From contig NZ_JACHEE010000004.1 in NCBI RefSeq assembly GCF_014207375.1, positions 1 to 64,000 on the forward strand: a stretch of 64,000 bases of DNA, in the 5' to 3' direction. The position numbers were made by a program, and so were the translations under genes. The DNA is from Arthrobacter sp. AZCC_0090. Lineage in GTDB: Bacteria; Actinomycetota; Actinomycetes; Actinomycetales; Micrococcaceae. Below the pieces are notes generated by a model. It ran no database searches. It saw nothing but the letters and a program-made list of their open reading frames with translations, and was not told the origin of the DNA. Position 1 is the first letter of the stretch; the number at the start of each line of letters is the position of its first letter. Positions 16,802 to 25,690 of this stretch are shown here, piece after piece.

Positions 16802-17733
16802 TGCTCTCCAGTGCTTCGTGATGATTTGGCGGTAAGCGTTTGGTTCTGGGCGGGGTGACCGGACGACGGCGGCGAGGGCCTTCGCGCGGCAAGCTGGTCG
16901 TTAGTGGCGGCCCAGCTGGCGAGGAGCGCCAACTTCTCCGCGGATTCGCTGCCCTCCTCGACGCTGTAGATCCCGATCCAGAGCCCCTTCTCCCCCGGCA
17001 TCTCAAAGACGTCGTAGGTGACGTCCACGACCCCCACCACCGGGTGGTTGAACAGCTTCCGACCGGTGCGGTGCTCGTGCACGTCGCGCTCAGCCCAGTT
17101 CGAACGGAACTCCGGGCTGCGGGTGGAGAGCTCCCCGATCAATGCGGTCAGCTCGGCGTTCAGCGGATCGCGTCCCGCTTCCATGCGTAGCATTGCCGCT
17201 GTCATCTGCTTGGCCAGCGGCCAGTCCACGTAATAGTCCTTCGCCCGGGGGTCTAGGAAGATAAACCTCGCGAGGTTTGGACTGTCGGATTCGAACTGCG
17301 GTGAGTACAGCGCCCGCCCCATGAGGTTCGAGGCGACGAGGTCATGTTGACGGTTCCACACCACGGCCGGAACACTCATGCTGTCCAAAACTCGTTGCAC
17401 CGATTCGCGCACTACCGGCTTCTTCTGCCCTGCCCGGGCAGGGGCGGCGGTCGTGGCGGTGCGGGCGAGTCCGAAGAGGTATTCCCGTTCGAGATCGTTG
17501 AGTTGCAGGGCATTGGCGAGGGCGTTGAGTACGTGTTCTGATGCCCCGCGGAGGTTTCCGCGCTCAAGGCGGGTGTAGTAGTCGAGGCTAACCCCTGCGA
17601 GCATGGCCACCTCCGAGCGCCGGAGGCCGGGTACGCGGCGCTGACCACCGAAATTCTGCAGATCGGTCTGGTCTGGGGTGATGTTTGCGCGGCGGGACAT
17701 CAGAAAAGCCCGCACTTCATCTTTCGAACTCAT
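16798..17733 (-). CDS. XRE-type regulator with MmyB-like ligand domain
   Basis: The 311-residue protein has an N-terminal helix-turn-helix (VPGLRRSEVAMLAGVSLDYYTRLERG) and a C-terminal MmyB-like PAS domain. The domain begins near residue 100 (VQRVLDSMSVPAVVWNRQHDLVASN) and binds a fatty acid in studied members. This architecture is abundant in actinobacteria and often lies beside the dehydrogenase or reductase it regulates. Here that would be the overlapping SDR gene downstream. ATG 17733 is used; GTG 17742 is an alternative. The MFS gene upstream is divergent, so the 250-base gap may hold both promoters. Confidence 0.87.
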   Translation of the reverse strand: MSSKDEVRAFLMSRRANITPDQTDLQNFGGQRRVPGLRRSEVAMLAGVSLDYYTRLERGNLRGASEHVLNALANALQLNDLEREYLFGLARTATTAAPARAGQKKPVVRESVQRVLDSMSVPAVVWNRQHDLVASNLMGRALYSPQFESDSPNLARFIFLDPRAKDYYVDWPLAKQMTAAMLRMEAGRDPLNAELTALIGELSTRSPEFRSNWAERDVHEHRTGRKLFNHPVVGVVDVTYDVFEMPGEKGLWIGIYSVEEGSESAEKLALLASWAATNDQLAARRPSPPSSGHPAQNQTLTAKSSRSTGEQ

Positions 17734-17988
17734 ACCTTCCACGGTAGGGGTTGGACCGGCAACAGTGGGAGGCCCTGCCGGGGCCCCCTTTTGGGCCTGG
17801 GTGGGGGGTCCTCAGGGGGCCTCTCAGTGTGCGCCTCGATTCGGATACCGTGAATTTGGGCCCGATGCTCGGATCGCCTCAGCGGCGCTCAGCCGTTCCG
17901 CGGTACCGCAGAGACGCGGCCCTCCCAATTCCTCAGCACGCCTCGGGCGTTGCCTTCTGTGTTCCCCAAGAAAGTGGTGCCTCAAAGC

Positions 17989-19269
17989 ATGTCATCAACG
18001 GATCTGAAAACGGCCGGGTTGAAAAGGGCCGGGCATTCACGCGGTGGACTGCCTCCGGTGGTGTTCGTTCTCACTGCCGGGACGTTTCTGATGCAGACAA
18101 CCGAGTTCTTCATTGCCGGTCTGCTGCCAGAGCTGGCGAGCGACCTCGGGGTCAGTGTTCCTCATGCGGGCCTCCTCATCACCATCTTCGCCGTGGGGAT
18201 GATCATCGGTTCCCCGGCGATGATCATTCTGACCCTGCGCCTCCAACGTCGGCTGACCTTGATGCTCTCGCTACTTCTGTTCGCGGTCGGCCACGTCCTG
18301 GTCGCCGTGAGCCCGAGCTTCGAGGTCATTTTCGCGGCACGTTTTGTCACGGCCTGTGCCACGGGCGCTTTCTGGTCCGTCGCCGTCGTGGTGGCGACCC
18401 GCGCGGCAGGCCCCGCGGCCGGATCGCGCGCGCTCGGCGTCGTCATGGGTGGAGGTAGCCTGGCGACGGTGGTTGGCGTCCCGCTCGGGGCGTTCGCGGG
18501 GCAGATCGCAGGCTGGCGGGCTCCTTTCTGGGCGTTGGCCATCCTCGCGGCCGCCGCCGCGGTATTTATCATCCGCTTCGTCCCGCACGAAGGGCCTACC
18601 GGGGCGACGCCGTCCCTGAGCTCGGAGTTCGCGGCGCTCCGGTCGGGTCGATTGTGGTTGGCCCTGGCCTCCTGCGCCTTGATCATGGGAGGCGTCTTGG
18701 CGACCTACAGCTACATCGCGCCGCTGTTGACGGACCGCGCCGGCGTCCCGGCTGCGATGCTGCCGTGGGTGCTGTGCTGCTTCGGCGTCGGCGCGCTCCT
18801 CGGCAACTACACGGGAGGCAGGCTCGGAGACCACCGGCCGTACGCCACCACGATCACAGCCGCCGTTGCGGCCACGGTTTTCCTGCTCGCATTGTGTGTG
18901 TTTTCCGCGCAGGCCGTGCTTGTGGTTGTTTTGATCACGCTCGCGGGCTTTGCAGGCTTTGTGGTGAATCCCGTGGCATTCGCACTGGCGGTCAAGTTCG
19001 CGGGGAAGGCCCCGACGCTTGCGTCCGCGCTGACCACCGCCTCGTTCAACTTCGGCATTGCCGCTGGCTCGTGGGCGGCAGGCCTCGCCCTCAGCTCCGC
19101 GGCAGGCGAGACCGGGCCACCGGCAGTTGGAGCGGCGATTGCGTCTTTGACCATCGTTTCGCTCGGGGTGCTGGCGGCGAAGCAGCGACCTTCGGCATCG
19201 CTGTCCGGCGGGAACGCTGGCAGCGAGCCATCCGAGGAAACGCCGGAAGCTGTTGGCTCGTCGCGGTAA
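17989..19269 (+). CDS. MFS drug transporter, DHA1 family (Cmx/CmlR-like)
   Basis: The 426-residue protein has about 12 membrane helices. It has the DHA1 opening TFLMQTTEFFIAGLLPELASDLGVSV, typical of chloramphenicol and sugar-efflux proteins, and the helix-5 glycine-rich motif LGVVMGGGSLATVVGVPLGA. It probably exports a small hydrophobic drug by proton antiport. ATG 17989 lies close to the first conserved helix; a TTG at 17950 is possible. It is divergent from the MmyB-type regulator. A fragment of the flavoprotein gene follows 14 bases after its stop. Confidence 0.85.
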   Translation: MSSTDLKTAGLKRAGHSRGGLPPVVFVLTAGTFLMQTTEFFIAGLLPELASDLGVSVPHAGLLITIFAVGMIIGSPAMIILTLRLQRRLTLMLSLLLFAVGHVLVAVSPSFEVIFAARFVTACATGAFWSVAVVVATRAAGPAAGSRALGVVMGGGSLATVVGVPLGAFAGQIAGWRAPFWALAILAAAAAVFIIRFVPHEGPTGATPSLSSEFAALRSGRLWLALASCALIMGGVLATYSYIAPLLTDRAGVPAAMLPWVLCCFGVGALLGNYTGGRLGDHRPYATTITAAVAATVFLLALCVFSAQAVLVVVLITLAGFAGFVVNPVAFALAVKFAGKAPTLASALTTASFNFGIAAGSWAAGLALSSAAGETGPPAVGAAIASLTIVSLGVLAAKQRPSASLSGGNAGSEPSEETPEAVGSSR

Positions 19270-19283
19270 TCATCCGGGCCACC

Positions 19284-19361
19284 GAACTCACCTTTCACGG
19301 ACGACTTCCCAGAACGTCTGGCATCAGTCGAGGCCGGGTTCGGCCAGCGCAGGGGGCGGGA
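19284..19361 (+). pseudogene. relic fragment of the CzcO-like flavoprotein gene
   Basis: About 78 bases match 13102-13176 inside the intact flavoprotein gene, with a 27-base exact core around GTCGAGGCCGGGTTCGGC. One inserted base (CCTTTC against CGTTC) destroys the frame. It begins 14 bases after the MFS stop codon and is not flanked by the rest of the gene, so it is a duplicated scrap. Confidence 0.8.
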
Positions 19362-19567
19362 GCGCAAACCTAACCGACAACGTGTACGTGACGTCTACAC
19401 TGAATGCAGCCGACTGCACAGTTGGCGGCCCAGCGCAAGCGGGAATTGCTTTCTCTTACGAGGCAAATCGTGGTGGAAGTATCGCTAACGTGTCTGTTGG
19501 TTGGGGTTTCTTGAACATTGGATACAACAACCAGGGCGATGTCCGGCGAAAGTCTCTCAACCAATCT

Positions 19568-19750
19568 ATGGAGCTCTCTAACTTGGATCTTACTCTGACG
19601 CTATTCGTGCCGATGATCTTTGCTGCGATATTCCTGTACGTCCTATATGGTGTCATTTATCGTGCCGTAAAGAATGCAATCAGGGACGCTCGACGCGAAC
19701 TTGATCAAACAGAACTGCCCGGTCATGATTCCGGCGGTAACGAATTGTAG
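19568..19750 (+). CDS. small single-pass membrane protein
   Basis: The 60-residue protein has one hydrophobic helix (LTLTLFVPMIFAAIFLYVLY) followed by a charged helix (YRAVKNAIRDARRELDQ). The DNA is less GC-rich than its surroundings. The frame is open further upstream (from 19253), but that part contains the flavoprotein relic and has no start signal. ATG 19568 is chosen by composition only; no clear ribosome site is seen. Unrecognised, possibly acquired. Confidence 0.4.
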   Translation: MELSNLDLTLTLFVPMIFAAIFLYVLYGVIYRAVKNAIRDARRELDQTELPGHDSGGNEL

Positions 19751-19786
19751 GGTCTAGTGAGAAACGCATGAGTAGCAGTAATAGCA

Positions 19787-19897
19787 ATGGCGATTCTGGC
19801 TTTGCCCCTTGTAGGCGCAGTCACCTGGATCGCTTACTGGCTGATCCGGCGGCGTAATACGGTAAAGCGCGAATCCCGAGCCCAAAGCCTTCGGTGA
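19787..19897 (+). CDS. possible 36-residue membrane peptide
   Basis: The frame MAILALPLVGAVTWIAYWLI is followed by a basic tail RRRNTVKRESRAQSLR, a standard single-pass membrane peptide. It follows the 60-residue membrane protein by 36 bases in the same AT-richer patch. It is short, and no clear ribosome site is visible. Confidence 0.35.
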   Translation: MAILALPLVGAVTWIAYWLIRRRNTVKRESRAQSLR

Positions 19898-19936
19898 AGT
19901 TCGCACAGCCAGGAAGCGCCTTAGTTCATCCGAACG

Positions 19937-22645
19937 CTACGCCGCTACCTTCCGTCGCCTGCGGGCTGGAAGCCTTGGACGCACCGGACGCCCCGGGACA
20001 ACCGCGACAACAGGCGCGCTGAAGCGGGAGGCGCGGCGGGAGATGTGGTGCGTATCCGGCCGACGACGGACAGGTGTGGGAATCTCCGGCAGCTGCTGTG
20101 CGGCCCGGGCGAAGAACCACTGCTTGGCGAATTCCACCATGACCATGTAGACAACGATCATTCCCAGTACGGCCAGAAAGAACGGGACCGGCAACGGGTC
20201 GAAGCCGAGCACGCCCGCCAGCGGTGACAACGGCAGGAAGATCCCCGCGGCGACGACGCCCAGGGATGCACTCAACAGGCCGGCCGAGGGACGGCTGCGG
20301 AAGAAGGGAACACGTCGGGTCCTGATGGCGAAAATGATGAGGGTCTGCGTGGCGATGGATTCGATGAACCAGCCTGCGCGGAACTCCCCCGGGACGGCGT
20401 TGAAGACGAACAGCATCAAGGCGAAGGTCGCAAAATCGAAGATCGAGCTGATCGGCCCGAAGAGGAACATGAACCGCCTGATGAATGCGATGTTCCAGTG
20501 CGACGGTGCCAGCAGCTGTTCCTTGTCCACGCGGTCACCGGGGATGGCCAGCTGGCCGCTGTCGTAGAGCAGGTTGTTGAGCAGGATCTGCCCCGGCAGC
20601 ATGGGCAGGAAGCTCAGGACCACCGACGCCGTGGCCGCGCTGAACATGTTGCCGAAGTTGCTGGACGTTCCCATCAGCACGTATTTGATGGTGTTCGCGA
20701 AGATTCTCCGGCCCTCCATCACGCCTTCGGCCAGGACGCCCAGGTCCTTTTCCAAAAGCACCACATCGGCAGCATCCTTGGCGACGTCGGTTGCGCTGTC
20801 CACTGAGATCCCGATGTCCGCTTTGTGAAGAGCCAAGGCGTCGTTGACGCCGTCGCCCATGAAACCCACCGCCCCGCCGCTTTGGCGGAGCAAGGTGATG
20901 ATGCGCGCTTTCTGCTCGGGCGAGACGCGGGCAAAGATGGTGGCTTCCCGGGCGGTGGCGGCCAGTTCGGTATCGGAGAGGGCGTCCACGTCCGCGCCGG
21001 TGAGGGTTCCGCCGGAGAGTACGCCGAGCTCGGAGCATACTTTTTCGGCGACTTTGGCGTTGTCCCCGGTGGCGATTTTCACGGAGATGCCTAGCGTGGC
21101 CAGCCGTTCGAGGGACTCTTTCGCGTTTGCCTTGGGCCGGTCGAGGAAGACGAGGAAGCCGGCCAGGACCAGGTCCTTTTCGTCATCGGGAGTGATGCGG
21201 CTCAGCCCGGCGGCTGGGCGGGTGGCCACCGCGACGACGCGCGATCCGGCGTCGAACTGTTCATCCAACATGGCCTGCACGGCGGGCGACGTCGGCCCGC
21301 AGAGGGCGAGGACATCCTCGGGGGCACCTTTGGTGACCAGGCGCGCCGGGCCGCCGGCCTCCCGCACCAGGACACTGGTGCGACGTCGCTGGTGGTCGAA
21401 GTCGATCAGGTCGAGGCGCTCGAAACGGGCGGGATCGAAAGCGTTCGCACCCGCGCTTTCCCAGAGTGCGGCATCCAGCGGGTTTTGCCCGGCGGCGGAT
21501 TGTTTGGCCTCGGAGTAGTCGGTTTCGGTGGCCAGCAGACCCAAGGTGAGGAGTTCGACGTCGGACACTTCCGGTGAGGCGGGCAGCGCGCCGGTGAAGC
21601 TGATCCGCCCCTCCGTAAGGGTGCCGGTCTTGTCGGTGACCAGGATGTCCATGTCGCCCAGGTCCTCGATGCAGACCAGTCGTTTCACGAGGACTTTCCG
21701 CCGGGCGAGCTGACGCGTGCCGGTGGCGAGGCTGGTGCTCACGACGGCGGGCAGCAGCTGCGGCGTGATGCCGACGGCGATTGCCAGGGAGAACAGCAGC
21801 GACTCGATGAGCGGGCGGTGCAGCAGCAGGTTGGCGATGAAGATCAGCGTGGTGAGCCCGATGGCCACCTGCAGAAGAAGGAACGAGAACCGCTTCAGCC
21901 CGAGCTGGAATTCGGTTTGGGGCTGCCGTTCTCCCAGGCCCAGCGCGATCCGGCCGAATTCGGCGCGGCCGCCGGTAGCGACCACCACGCCGGTGCAGCC
22001 GCCGGACTGGATGACGGTTCCCATGAACACGCAGGATGCGAGGTCGCCCAGGGACGAGCCGGTCGCCACCGCGGCCGGATCCTTGCCGGCCGGGAGGGAC
22101 TCCCCCGTCAAGATGCTTTCGTCGCAGAGGAGGTTCTTGGTGCTGAGGAGTCGGATGTCGGCGGGGATGATGGCGCCCAGACTCAGGTGCACGACGTCGC
22201 CCGGCACCAGGGCGGTCACGTCCACGTCCTGCGTGGTTCCGTCGCGGAGCACGACGGCGCGGTGGGTCACCCGGGAGTGCAGGGCTTCGGAGGCGCGTTC
22301 GGCGCGGAATTCGTTGGTGAAGCCCAAGCCCACGCTGACCAGGAGGATCACGCCGATCACGATCGAATTCGTGGCATCGCCCAGGAAGAGGGACAGCCCG
22401 GCCGTGATGATCAGCAGGATCAGGATGGGGCTGGCGAACTGCCGGCCCAACACCGCCCACCCGTTGGCCCGGTGGGTCCGCACGGCGTTCGGGCCGAGTT
22501 CTTCCAGGCGTTCCGCGGCTTCTTGGTTTGTCAGGCCCGCCGGGCTGGAGCCGAGGTGTTCGAGCACTTGGTCCGGTTGGAGGCATGCGGCTTCGGTGAT
22601 CGGCAGCTGTGTGGAGTGCCGCTCCTGGACGTTGAGATCTGACAT
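19937..22645 (-). CDS. mgtA: magnesium-translocating P-type ATPase, MgtA/MgtB-like
   Basis: The 902-residue protein is a full-length P3B-type ATPase. The phosphorylation motif is DKTGTLTEG, the nucleotide-binding segments are KGAPEDVLALCG and TGDN, and the hinge motif is MGDGVNDALAL. The N-terminus carries a cation-ATPase domain (HLGSSPAGLTNQEAAERL), and ten hydrophobic helices are distributed 4+6. It ends in an Arg-rich tail. The family imports Mg2+ at low external magnesium. ATG 22645 is chosen because upstream codons have no protein character. No regulatory partner or leader peptide is obvious. Confidence 0.9.
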   Translation of the reverse strand: MSDLNVQERHSTQLPITEAACLQPDQVLEHLGSSPAGLTNQEAAERLEELGPNAVRTHRANGWAVLGRQFASPILILLIITAGLSLFLGDATNSIVIGVILLVSVGLGFTNEFRAERASEALHSRVTHRAVVLRDGTTQDVDVTALVPGDVVHLSLGAIIPADIRLLSTKNLLCDESILTGESLPAGKDPAAVATGSSLGDLASCVFMGTVIQSGGCTGVVVATGGRAEFGRIALGLGERQPQTEFQLGLKRFSFLLLQVAIGLTTLIFIANLLLHRPLIESLLFSLAIAVGITPQLLPAVVSTSLATGTRQLARRKVLVKRLVCIEDLGDMDILVTDKTGTLTEGRISFTGALPASPEVSDVELLTLGLLATETDYSEAKQSAAGQNPLDAALWESAGANAFDPARFERLDLIDFDHQRRRTSVLVREAGGPARLVTKGAPEDVLALCGPTSPAVQAMLDEQFDAGSRVVAVATRPAAGLSRITPDDEKDLVLAGFLVFLDRPKANAKESLERLATLGISVKIATGDNAKVAEKVCSELGVLSGGTLTGADVDALSDTELAATAREATIFARVSPEQKARIITLLRQSGGAVGFMGDGVNDALALHKADIGISVDSATDVAKDAADVVLLEKDLGVLAEGVMEGRRIFANTIKYVLMGTSSNFGNMFSAATASVVLSFLPMLPGQILLNNLLYDSGQLAIPGDRVDKEQLLAPSHWNIAFIRRFMFLFGPISSIFDFATFALMLFVFNAVPGEFRAGWFIESIATQTLIIFAIRTRRVPFFRSRPSAGLLSASLGVVAAGIFLPLSPLAGVLGFDPLPVPFFLAVLGMIVVYMVMVEFAKQWFFARAAQQLPEIPTPVRRRPDTHHISRRASRFSAPVVAVVPGRPVRPRLPARRRRKVAA

Positions 22646-22915
22646 GCCGTATCCGTTCGAATGCAAGCCTGAGGGAGTCGCCCTTGGGATAAGGGTACGG
22701 CTTGGGGGTGGGTGGTTGGGGTGGGGCGGGAGAGTGTTGTGGGTTGGGTTGAGTGAGCGGTTGGAAGTGGGGGCGACGGCGGACGCGCGTTCACTGACAA
22801 GCGCGCCTAGGACCACGGAGTTTCTTTCGTCCAGCACTCAATTTCGATGGAAATGACACCTAAATCGGACCGGGTCCACACCTAACGGGGGCGAGGGCGC
22901 CTTATCTTGCTCTTG
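22646..22915. other. divergent intergenic region with repeat motifs
   Basis: This region lies between the P-type ATPase and the small membrane gene. It contains CACTCAATTT (22835-22844) and GACACCTAAATC (22855-22866), two motifs that recur elsewhere in the window. No gene is supported. Confidence 0.4.
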
Positions 22916-23065
22916 ATGAAATTTCTCACTCTCTCCGCGGCGGTCGTGTTCCTGATCGCTGCGGTCATTGCGTTCTTCAACAACCTGGCCATGGCGGTCT
23001 TATCCCTGGCCGCGGCGGGGGCAAGCCTTGCGACGTGGTTTGTCTACAAGAAGCAATCAAAGTGA
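22916..23065 (+). CDS. 49-residue two-helix membrane protein
   Basis: The protein starts MKFLTLSAAVVFLIAAVIAF and continues with a second helix VLSLAAAGASLATWFVY, ending KKQSK. It is well formed but unrecognised. Its stop codon TGA overlaps the GTG of the next gene (GTGA), so the two are probably coupled, and this supports both being real. It opens the accessory cluster that contains an HNH nuclease and a restriction system. Confidence 0.5.
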   Translation: MKFLTLSAAVVFLIAAVIAFFNNLAMAVLSLAAAGASLATWFVYKKQSK

Positions 23066-23337
23066 GTCTCCGTCGCAGCATCCAGGTAAAGATTGGAGCC
23101 GGACCATTGTCGGTCAAATCCAAGTTGCTAACCCCAAGGACCGTGCGGGGACGGCTGTACGTTCTTGTGGCCTCGGCGGGAGGGCTATGGGCAGCGCAAT
23201 GGCTCGTTTTTTGGGTCACGTCTAGTTGGACACCCAAGCCGACAGTCGCGAGCCTGGTGATGTTCAGCATCATCTTCTTGTTCTTCGTCCTTACGCTCAA
23301 GCCGGGCGTTCCTTGGTTCCCGCCGAGAAGGGACTAG
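23062..23337 (+). CDS. small two-helix membrane protein
   Basis: The 91-residue protein has a basic N-terminus (SLRRSIQVK), two hydrophobic helices (LYVLVASAGGLWAAQWLVFW and VASLVMFSIIFLFFVLTL) and a proline-rich end (VPWFPPRRD). The GTG start overlaps the upstream stop by 4 bases. Its N-terminal portion has a degraded relative at 15.17 kb, so it belongs to a small dispersed family. The function is unknown. Confidence 0.5.
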   Translation: MSLRRSIQVKIGAGPLSVKSKLLTPRTVRGRLYVLVASAGGLWAAQWLVFWVTSSWTPKPTVASLVMFSIIFLFFVLTLKPGVPWFPPRRD

Positions 23338-23495
23338 GCAGGGCATGTCGCAGCACCAACCCAGCCCGTCCGTTACGATTCCCCACAGAAAATTGCCGTG
23401 CGAATCTGCTGTGTAGCAGGGCGTTTTGGGGTTACGATCTGTCTGACCGGCACGTCGCATGCGGCACCAACTGAGCCGCGTTCCTTGGGGGCACG

Positions 23496-24062
23496 ATGTT
23501 GGAACTGAAGCGCATCTATTGGACCCGCAAGTCGCTCCACCTCGCCATGCTCGCCTCAGTCATATGGCTCTTGGCCGCCGCCATCCTTGCCGCCACCCAT
23601 TCTGCGATTAGCCAGCGACCCACCTCACTTATCGACGTCCTGCGTCCGCTGTTCGACGCCGTCCTTGCTGCGGATACCGCGCCGGGCCTGCTCATCATCG
23701 TCCTCGTTGTCGCTGCCGCCGTCATTCGCGGCAGTGACGTGCGACGTCGCGACCCGCTCCGTCGCTTCACCCGCCAGCAACGCCGGGAAGGCATGGCACG
23801 CGCCGACTGGCAGTGCGAAATGGAGGCTGGCTTTCACCGGCGCTGTTCGCGCCCTGTGGAACACGGCGATCATTTCTACCCGTGGTCAAAGGGCGGAGCA
23901 ACCTCGCTACAAAACTTCGTTGCAGCGTGCAGCAGGTGCAACCGCGCAAAAGGGGCCCGGATCCCGTCCCCGGGCCAGCAGAAGAGATTGGAACGGCGGA
24001 GGTTGGTGTACGTCGACGCCCACGAACTCGTTGCGGTCGGCGAACGCAGGGAGTTGACCTAG
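23496..24062 (+). CDS. membrane-anchored HNH endonuclease
   Basis: The 188-residue protein has two hydrophobic helices (about 14-36 and 61-78), then a basic linker and an HNH domain. The domain has Cys107, Cys117, His123/His126, Asn140 and the CxxC pair Cys145/Cys148, the complete zinc-HNH pattern. HNH nucleases cut DNA or RNA. Membrane anchoring of one is unusual and would suit attack on DNA entering the cell. It lies between two tiny membrane proteins and a type II methyltransferase. A GGGGGC stretch lies shortly before the ATG. Confidence 0.78.
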   Translation: MLELKRIYWTRKSLHLAMLASVIWLLAAAILAATHSAISQRPTSLIDVLRPLFDAVLAADTAPGLLIIVLVVAAAVIRGSDVRRRDPLRRFTRQQRREGMARADWQCEMEAGFHRRCSRPVEHGDHFYPWSKGGATSLQNFVAACSRCNRAKGARIPSPGQQKRLERRRLVYVDAHELVAVGERRELT

Positions 24063-24464
24063 CGGATTCTACCTTTTAGCCCCAAAATGTCCGATCTCCA
24101 AAGCAACAGATCCAGGAAGTGCGAGAGCGGGTCACCCCCTGACACTGATTGGATGAAGTCCGAGACGGGACCAGAATTTCAAGAAACGCCTCCGACGCTG
24201 CCGATGGTCAAAGTGCGGCTCCGACAAAGAGGCGACGGGGCATCCAAGAGACCGAGATAAAGCTCGAAGGCACGGATACGGGGCCGTCGAGGAATGCGTT
24301 TGCAAAGCTGCCGGGACCATTGGCAAGCGGACGAGAGCCCGTGTTGGCGGATTCCTGTCTGTGGTCCCGCGTATTCTTTCACCATGCCGCTATCAACCTG
24401 TGCCAACCCTCGCAAGAGACGAAGTCTGGCACCCTCGCTGTCATGGCGGTCACGGTTGTCCCAG
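24063..24464. other. intergenic, no gene seen
   Basis: The methyltransferase frame is open back to 24149, but these codons have poor protein character and no start signal. The promoter at 24465-24493 shows that translation begins at 24500. Nothing else is supported here. Confidence 0.5.
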
Positions 24465-24493
24465 CTGACAAAAGCTTGCCCGCCGTCTACGAT
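24465..24493 (+). promoter_or_regulatory. promoter of the methyltransferase gene, probably leaderless
   Basis: -35 CTGACA (24465-24470), a 17-base spacer and -10 TACGAT (24488-24493). Only six bases (AAAGCA) separate the -10 box from the ATG at 24500, so transcription would start at or next to the start codon. No ribosome site is present, as expected for a leaderless message. Confidence 0.6.
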
Positions 24494-24499
24494 AAAGCA

Positions 24500-25690
24500 A
24501 TGACTCTTGAAGCGATCGACATCTACGTACCCAGCAGGATTCCCAGCACGCATCCCCTGCATGAACCGCAGATGTTGACCGCAGCTCGGAGGGAAGAGTT
24601 CCGTCGCATGGCCCGGGATTCAAGAGAAGCGAAGAACGCCGCGATGAGCGGAACGGGGCCGAAGTCGCTCCATCCCCTTTACACTCCCCGACTAGATCCG
24701 AACAGCTTGATGCCCAAGAAAAATCGATCCGGGTTAGTTTCGTTGTCTCTCTTCAGTGGTGGAGGCGGGCTTGACCTAGGATTCGAAAGGGCGGGTTTCC
24801 ATCATTCAGCCTCATACGAGTGGCTTGATTTTGCCGGTGACACGCTACAAGCGAACCGTCCAGAGTGGAGCGTTTATAAGGGAGAAGCCGGGGACGTTCG
24901 AGGCGTCGACTGGACGCCCTACCGGCGTCAGGTTGACGTCCTTCATGGTGGGCCGCCTTGCCAGCCGTTTTCAATGGCAGGCAAGCAGCGCGGCGCCCTT
25001 GACCCTCGGGACATGTGGCCCGAGTTCGTTCGCGCAGTAATGTCTGTGAAACCACGCGCATTCGTCGGGGAAAACGTGGCAGCTCTGTCATCGGCGCGAT
25101 TCGCCGAGTACGTCGACCAAGTGATCTTGAGCCCGTTAGCCTCTGAATACTCGATTCAAAAGGTCACGCTCTTCGCCCACGAGTTTGGCGTCCCCCAGTT
25201 GCGCAAGCGGGTATTTTTCGTTGGCTTCAGGACGAAAAGGGACGCAGCGGCCTGGGCGCCGCCCGCTGCATCGCACTTCCGCCCGGGCGGAAAGCCAGAA
25301 GAGGGCTTGCAGCCAACTATGGGAATCAGGGAGGCCCTAGGCCTTCCCGACATTGGACATGATGAACTGTCGCCGACCATCAGAAGCGGATTGTCTGGGC
25401 CAAGGCACACGACATCGATCATCAACAGTGTTTCGGCACAGAAGCGTTTCCGCGCCCTCCAGATCTGGGGGAACGGAGTAGCTGCAACAAGAGAAGCGGC
25501 GCAAGCATTCGTGGCGAAGCACGATGACTACAGACTAGCTGTGCCTGAGGTGGGCATCGTTCAAGGATTCCCGGAGGATTGGAGGTTTTCCGGAGCGACG
25601 TACATGCAGCTCGGACAGATTGGCAACGCCGTCCCACCCGCCTTGGGCTACGCGGTGGCTTCTTCGATCTCATCTGTTTTGGCGAGGTAA
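24500..25690 (+). CDS. DNA (cytosine-5) methyltransferase of a type II system
   Basis: The 396-residue enzyme shows the C5-methyltransferase motifs in order: I FSGGGGLDLGF (about 85-95), IV GGPPCQPFS with catalytic Cys154, VI ENV with Glu191, VIII QLRKRVFFVGF and X GNAVPP near the end. The target-recognition region lies between about 250 and 355, and its sequence specificity cannot be read. The family transfers methyl from S-adenosylmethionine to cytosine C5. It overlaps the facing restriction gene by 43 bases tail to tail, so it protects host DNA from that enzyme. The first 75 residues are an extra N-terminal extension. Confidence 0.9.
   Translation: MTLEAIDIYVPSRIPSTHPLHEPQMLTAARREEFRRMARDSREAKNAAMSGTGPKSLHPLYTPRLDPNSLMPKKNRSGLVSLSLFSGGGGLDLGFERAGFHHSASYEWLDFAGDTLQANRPEWSVYKGEAGDVRGVDWTPYRRQVDVLHGGPPCQPFSMAGKQRGALDPRDMWPEFVRAVMSVKPRAFVGENVAALSSARFAEYVDQVILSPLASEYSIQKVTLFAHEFGVPQLRKRVFFVGFRTKRDAAAWAPPAASHFRPGGKPEEGLQPTMGIREALGLPDIGHDELSPTIRSGLSGPRHTTSIINSVSAQKRFRALQIWGNGVAATREAAQAFVAKHDDYRLAVPEVGIVQGFPEDWRFSGATYMQLGQIGNAVPPALGYAVASSISSVLAR

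Noticed and set aside
18654..19373. A long plus-strand frame inside and behind the MFS gene
   Set aside because: It is a shadow of the MFS frame; the protein is rich in Arg, Gly and His with no domain.
19253..19567. N-terminal extension of the small membrane protein at 19568
   Set aside because: It spans the flavoprotein scrap and has no start signal, so the extension is not a gene.
22646..22837. N-terminal extension of the magnesium ATPase
   Set aside because: Low-complexity Pro/His/Ser codons without similarity to the family start.
24149..24499. Upstream extension of the methyltransferase frame
   Set aside because: Poor coding character and a well-placed promoter just before 24500.
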